Shown here in pieces: positions 28,983-32,232 of a stretch of DNA of 32,232 nt (its first letter is position 1; every line of letters starts with the position of its first letter). A model generated the notes under the pieces. The model did not search any database. It saw only the letters and a program-made list of their open reading frames with translations, and was not told the origin of the DNA. The stretch comes from Comamonadaceae bacterium. GTDB taxonomy: Bacteria > Pseudomonadota > Gammaproteobacteria > Burkholderiales > Burkholderiaceae_C. The position numbers were made by a program, and so were the translations under genes. Location of the stretch: the NCBI GenBank assembly GCA_947452325.1, contig CANGCZ010000003.1, forward strand, positions 1 to 32,232, written 5' to 3'.

Positions 28983-30410
28983 TCAGTCCAGAAAAATCTT
29001 GCCCGGGTTCATGATGTTTTTCGGGTCCAGTGCTTTTTTGATGGTGCGCATCATGGACACGGCGCCAGCGCCTGTCTCATTCAGTAAAAACTCCATTTTG
29101 TGCAAGCCTATGCCGTGCTCACCGGTGCAAGTGCCGTCCATAGACAAAGCCCGTGCCACCAACTGGTTGTTCAAGGTTTCGGCGGTGGCGCGTTCCTGGG
29201 CGTTGTCCGGATCGATCAAATAGCCGAAGTGAAAATTGCCGTCGCCCACATGGCCGACCAGAAAATACGGAATGCCCGAGGCTTCCACTTCGGCCATGGA
29301 ATCCAGCAGGCAATCGGCCAAGCGTGAGATAGGCACACAGGTGTCGGTGCTGATGACGCGGCAACCCGGACGGCTGTTCAAACCGGCGAAGTACGTGTTG
29401 TGTCTGGCCGTCCATAAACGTGTACGGTCTTCCGGTGTGGTGGCCCACTCGAAGGCCTGGCCGCCAAACTCCGAAGAGATGTCCTGTACGGTTTCAGCCT
29501 GTTCCTTGACGCTGGCAGGTGAACCGTGGAATTCCATGAGCAACATGGGTTGTACCGGCAGACTGACCTTGGAATAGGCGTTGACCATGCGCACCGCGTT
29601 CTGGTCTATCAGTTCGACACGTGCAATAGGAATGCCCATTTGAATGATTTGTATGGTCGTGTGCACCGCCGCTTCGATGGACGGAAAAGAACAAGTGGCG
29701 GCAGACACGGCCTCGGGCAAGGGAAACAGCTTCAAGGTGACTTCGGTGATGACGCCCAAAGTGCCTTCGCTGCCCACCATCAAACGCGTCAGGTCGTACC
29801 CGGCGGAGGATTTGCGCGCGCGCGTACCTGTGCGAATCACTTCGCCGCTGGCCGTCACAACTTCAAGGCCGAGCACGTTTTCGCGCATGGTGCCGTAACG
29901 GACCGCGTTGGTGCCGCTGGCGCGGGTGGCGCTCATGCCACCTATGCTGGCGTCAGCGCCCGGGTCGATAGGAAAGAACAACCCCGTGCTTTTGATTTCT
30001 TCGTTCAATTGTTTGCGGGTCACGCCGGGTTGCACAGTGACAGTCAAATCTTCGGGGTTGATGCTCAGCACCTTTTTCATGCGCGACACATCAATGCTGA
30101 TGCCGCCTTGCACCGCCAGCAAATGGCCTTCCAGTGAAGAGCCTATGCCAAACGGTATGACTGGAACTGAGTATTGCGCTGCTTGAGTGACGGCAAACGC
30201 CACATCGGCGGTGCTTTCGGCAAACACCACCGCCGCCGGTGGCGGCACGGTGGTGTAAGCGGATTCGTCGCGCCCGTGGTGTTCACGCACGGCCATGGCG
30301 GTGGAGCAGCGGTCGCCGAAATGCGCCTTGAGGGTATCGATCAAGGCGGCTGGCACATCGCGCAAGGCAATGGCGGGCATCAGGTGTTGGGCGGTGGTCG
30401 GTGCATTCAT
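28983..30410 (-). CDS. FAD-binding oxidoreductase (D-lactate dehydrogenase (cytochrome)/GlcD-like)
   Basis: VIPFGIGSSLEGHLLAVQGGISIDVSRM, PGADASIGGMSATRASGTNAVRYGTM, CTGEHGIGLHK. Confidence 0.9.
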   Translation of the reverse strand: MNAPTTAQHLMPAIALRDVPAALIDTLKAHFGDRCSTAMAVREHHGRDESAYTTVPPPAAVVFAESTADVAFAVTQAAQYSVPVIPFGIGSSLEGHLLAVQGGISIDVSRMKKVLSINPEDLTVTVQPGVTRKQLNEEIKSTGLFFPIDPGADASIGGMSATRASGTNAVRYGTMRENVLGLEVVTASGEVIRTGTRARKSSAGYDLTRLMVGSEGTLGVITEVTLKLFPLPEAVSAATCSFPSIEAAVHTTIQIIQMGIPIARVELIDQNAVRMVNAYSKVSLPVQPMLLMEFHGSPASVKEQAETVQDISSEFGGQAFEWATTPEDRTRLWTARHNTYFAGLNSRPGCRVISTDTCVPISRLADCLLDSMAEVEASGIPYFLVGHVGDGNFHFGYLIDPDNAQERATAETLNNQLVARALSMDGTCTGEHGIGLHKMEFLLNETGAGAVSMMRTIKKALDPKNIMNPGKIFLD

Positions 30411-30477
30411 ATCGGCGTACTCCTGTGGTCTTGCATTCTAAGCAGAGCCCTGCCCGCTGACCCAGCGTGAAAACCCC

Positions 30478-30528
30478 GCTGTGGACAGGCAGCGAGGAAG
30501 AAGCCCAAGTTCGTTGCCTGTAGACAGC
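30478..30528. repeat. Imperfect inverted repeat containing two CTGTnnACAG palindromes
   Basis: GCTGTGGACAGGCA (30478-30491) and TGCCTGTAGACAGC (30515-30528), 12/14 complementary; each arm holds CTGTnnACAG. Confidence 0.6.
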
Positions 30529-30537
30529 CGTGTGCGA

Positions 30538-31434
30538 TCAGGGTTTGGCGGGCAGCGTGATGCCGGGAAAGATTTTGATCACGGCGCTGTCGTCTTCCTT
30601 GGCAAAACCGGCGGTACTGGCTTGCATGAACATCTGGTGCGCGGTGCTGGAAAGTGGCAGCGGGAACTTGCTGGCGCGCGCCATGTCCAATACCAACCCC
30701 AAGTCTTTGACAAATATGTCCACCGCCGAGAGCGGCGTGTAATCCGCAGCCAACACGTGCGCCATGCGGTTTTCAAACATCCAGCTGTTGCCCGCGCTGT
30801 GTGTGATGACTTCATACAAAGCGCCAGGGTCTACCCCTTCGCGCAAACCCAGCGCCATGGCCTCGGCGGCGGCGGCGATATGCACACCGGCCAACAACTG
30901 GTTGATGATCTTCACTTTGCTGCCCGCACCCGCTTCATCGCCTAATTTGTAAACAGACGCGGCCATGGCGTTCAGCATGGGCTCGCACAGCGTGTAGGCC
31001 GCCGGGGCGCCAGAGGTCATCATGGTCATCTGGCCGCTGGCGGCTTTGGCCGCACCGCCGGAGATGGGCGCATCCAGGTACAGCAAGCCCATGGCGTTCA
31101 ATCGCGCGCCTATGGCAATCGACCAGTTAGGGTCGACCGTAGAGCACATGATGAACACATTGCCAGGCGCCATCGCGGCGGCTGCGCCATGCTCGCCAAA
31201 CAGCACTGATTCGGTTTGGGCGGCATTCACCACCACGCTGATCACCACCGGACAGGCCGCAGCCACTTCGGCGGGGTTGGCACAGGCAACGCCGCCGTCC
31301 GCCGCAAACTCGTCGGCAGCACCCGGGCGCGCATCGCACACATGCACCGTGTAACCGGCGCGGCGCAAGCTGCCCGCCATGCCGCGCCCCATGGCACCTA
31401 AACCGATCAATCCGACATGCTTAGCGGCACCCAT
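30538..31434 (-). CDS. NAD(P)-dependent beta-hydroxyacid dehydrogenase, L-threonate dehydrogenase (LtnD)-like
   Basis: VGLIGLGAMGRGMAGSLRRAGYTVHVCD, DAPISGGAAKAASGQMTMM, GSKVKIINQLLAGVHIAAAAEAMAL. Confidence 0.88.
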   Translation of the reverse strand: MGAAKHVGLIGLGAMGRGMAGSLRRAGYTVHVCDARPGAADEFAADGGVACANPAEVAAACPVVISVVVNAAQTESVLFGEHGAAAAMAPGNVFIMCSTVDPNWSIAIGARLNAMGLLYLDAPISGGAAKAASGQMTMMTSGAPAAYTLCEPMLNAMAASVYKLGDEAGAGSKVKIINQLLAGVHIAAAAEAMALGLREGVDPGALYEVITHSAGNSWMFENRMAHVLAADYTPLSAVDIFVKDLGLVLDMARASKFPLPLSSTAHQMFMQASTAGFAKEDDSAVIKIFPGITLPAKP

Positions 31435-31515
31435 GGCAATCTCCTGAAAAAGCGGCTAGCGTAGCTCAATTGGCGTGGTGCTGAGACAATGTCAAAAATA
31501 ATCTGGATCAAACAT

Positions 31516-32079
31516 ATGGCCAATCGACTTTCACAAATAGCCACGCGCACAGGCGACGACGGCACCACCGGTTTGGGTGACAACCGCCGCGTCAGCAAAA
31601 ACAGTTTGCGGGTGCACGCCATGGGTGAGGTGGACGAACTTAACTCGCACATCGGCGTCTTGCTGTGCGAAGACATGCCTGCAGGCGTGCGCGAGCTGCT
31701 GGTCGAAGTTCAACACCAGTTGTTCAACCTGGGCGGCGAGCTCAGCATTCCCGGTTTTGAATTGTTGAAAAACGAAGCTTTGCTGCTGTTGGACAACGCC
31801 TTGGCAGAGCACAACGCGGTTTTGCCTAAGTTGCAGGAATTCATTCTCCCGGCCGGCAGCCGTGCGGCGGCGCTGGCGCATATTTGCCGCACGGTGGCGC
31901 GCCGGGCCGAGCGCGCCGTGGTGGCCTTGGGCGCAGAAGAGGCATTGAACCCGACGCCGCGTCAATACCTCAACCGCTTAAGCGATTTAATGTTTGTGCT
32001 GGCGCGTGTGCTCAACCGCATGCACGGCGGCGACGATGTGTATTGGAAGAGCGAGCGCATGAAAGCGGCTGACGCATGA
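31516..32079 (+). CDS. Cob(I)yrinic acid a,c-diamide adenosyltransferase, PduO type
   Basis: ATRTGDDGTTGLGDNRRVSKNSLRVHAMGEVDELNSHIGVLL, RTVARRAERAVVAL, YLNRLSDLMFVLARVLN. ATG 31516 (MANRLSQ) or upstream 31489. Confidence 0.93.
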   Translation: MANRLSQIATRTGDDGTTGLGDNRRVSKNSLRVHAMGEVDELNSHIGVLLCEDMPAGVRELLVEVQHQLFNLGGELSIPGFELLKNEALLLLDNALAEHNAVLPKLQEFILPAGSRAAALAHICRTVARRAERAVVALGAEEALNPTPRQYLNRLSDLMFVLARVLNRMHGGDDVYWKSERMKAADA

Positions 32080-32232
32080 AGGTTGACACCTTGTCGCGTA
32101 TAGCGTGCGTTGCAGTGACAAGCATGTACTTGAAGCCGCGTAGCGTGTGTTTGTCAATGGCGTTTGTGTTGGCTTTGTGTGGCGTGTCCCTCCATGCGTT
32201 TGCAGGGGAGCGTTGGCTGATCGCTATGGCGA
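32076..32232 (+). CDS. Putative secreted protein, N-terminal part (truncated by window edge)
   Basis: ATG overlaps upstream stop (ATGA). Open to the edge: MKVDTLSRIACVAVTSMYLKPRSVCLSMAFVLALCGVSLHAFAGERWLIAMA, with hydrophobic segment and AFA-like cleavage site. Confidence 0.45.
   Translation, partial: MKVDTLSRIACVAVTSMYLKPRSVCLSMAFVLALCGVSLHAFAGERWLIAMA

Noticed and set aside
29526-30137. 203-aa plus-strand ORF
   Set aside because: Lies wholly antisense to the FAD oxidoreductase; no recognised motif.

Overview
This window looks like the replication-origin region of a Burkholderiales (Comamonadaceae-like) betaproteobacterial chromosome, judged from gene order and protein sequence only. Strand usage flips at about 13.1 kb. 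Leftward genes are rpmH-rnpA-yidD-yidC-mnmE, kdsD-kdsC-lptC and metX-metW. Rightward genes are dnaA-dnaN-gyrB, mnmG-rsmG and parA-parB, then a LIV-type ABC transporter operon. The right end carries an FAD-linked oxidase, an LtnD-like dehydrogenase and a PduO-type adenosyltransferase. I see no mobile elements, CRISPR arrays, tRNAs or rRNAs. No wholly new protein system is evident. The most interesting signals are non-coding: (1) a SAM-II-like aptamer plus terminator-like hairpin in the metX leader; (2) a 10-bp perfect hairpin that buries the Shine-Dalgarno of an RRM/glycine-rich RNA-binding protein; (3) two DnaA-box clusters flanking dnaA, the dnaA-dnaN one with a DnaA-trio-like tract; (4) three perfect parS sites, two of them in frame inside mnmG and encoding the same peptide; (5) a DnaA-box palindrome about 7 kb from the origin; (6) a sigma-54-like promoter before amtB; (7) a lysE remnant between rsmG and parA; (8) paired CTGTnnACAG sites in front of the FAD oxidase.
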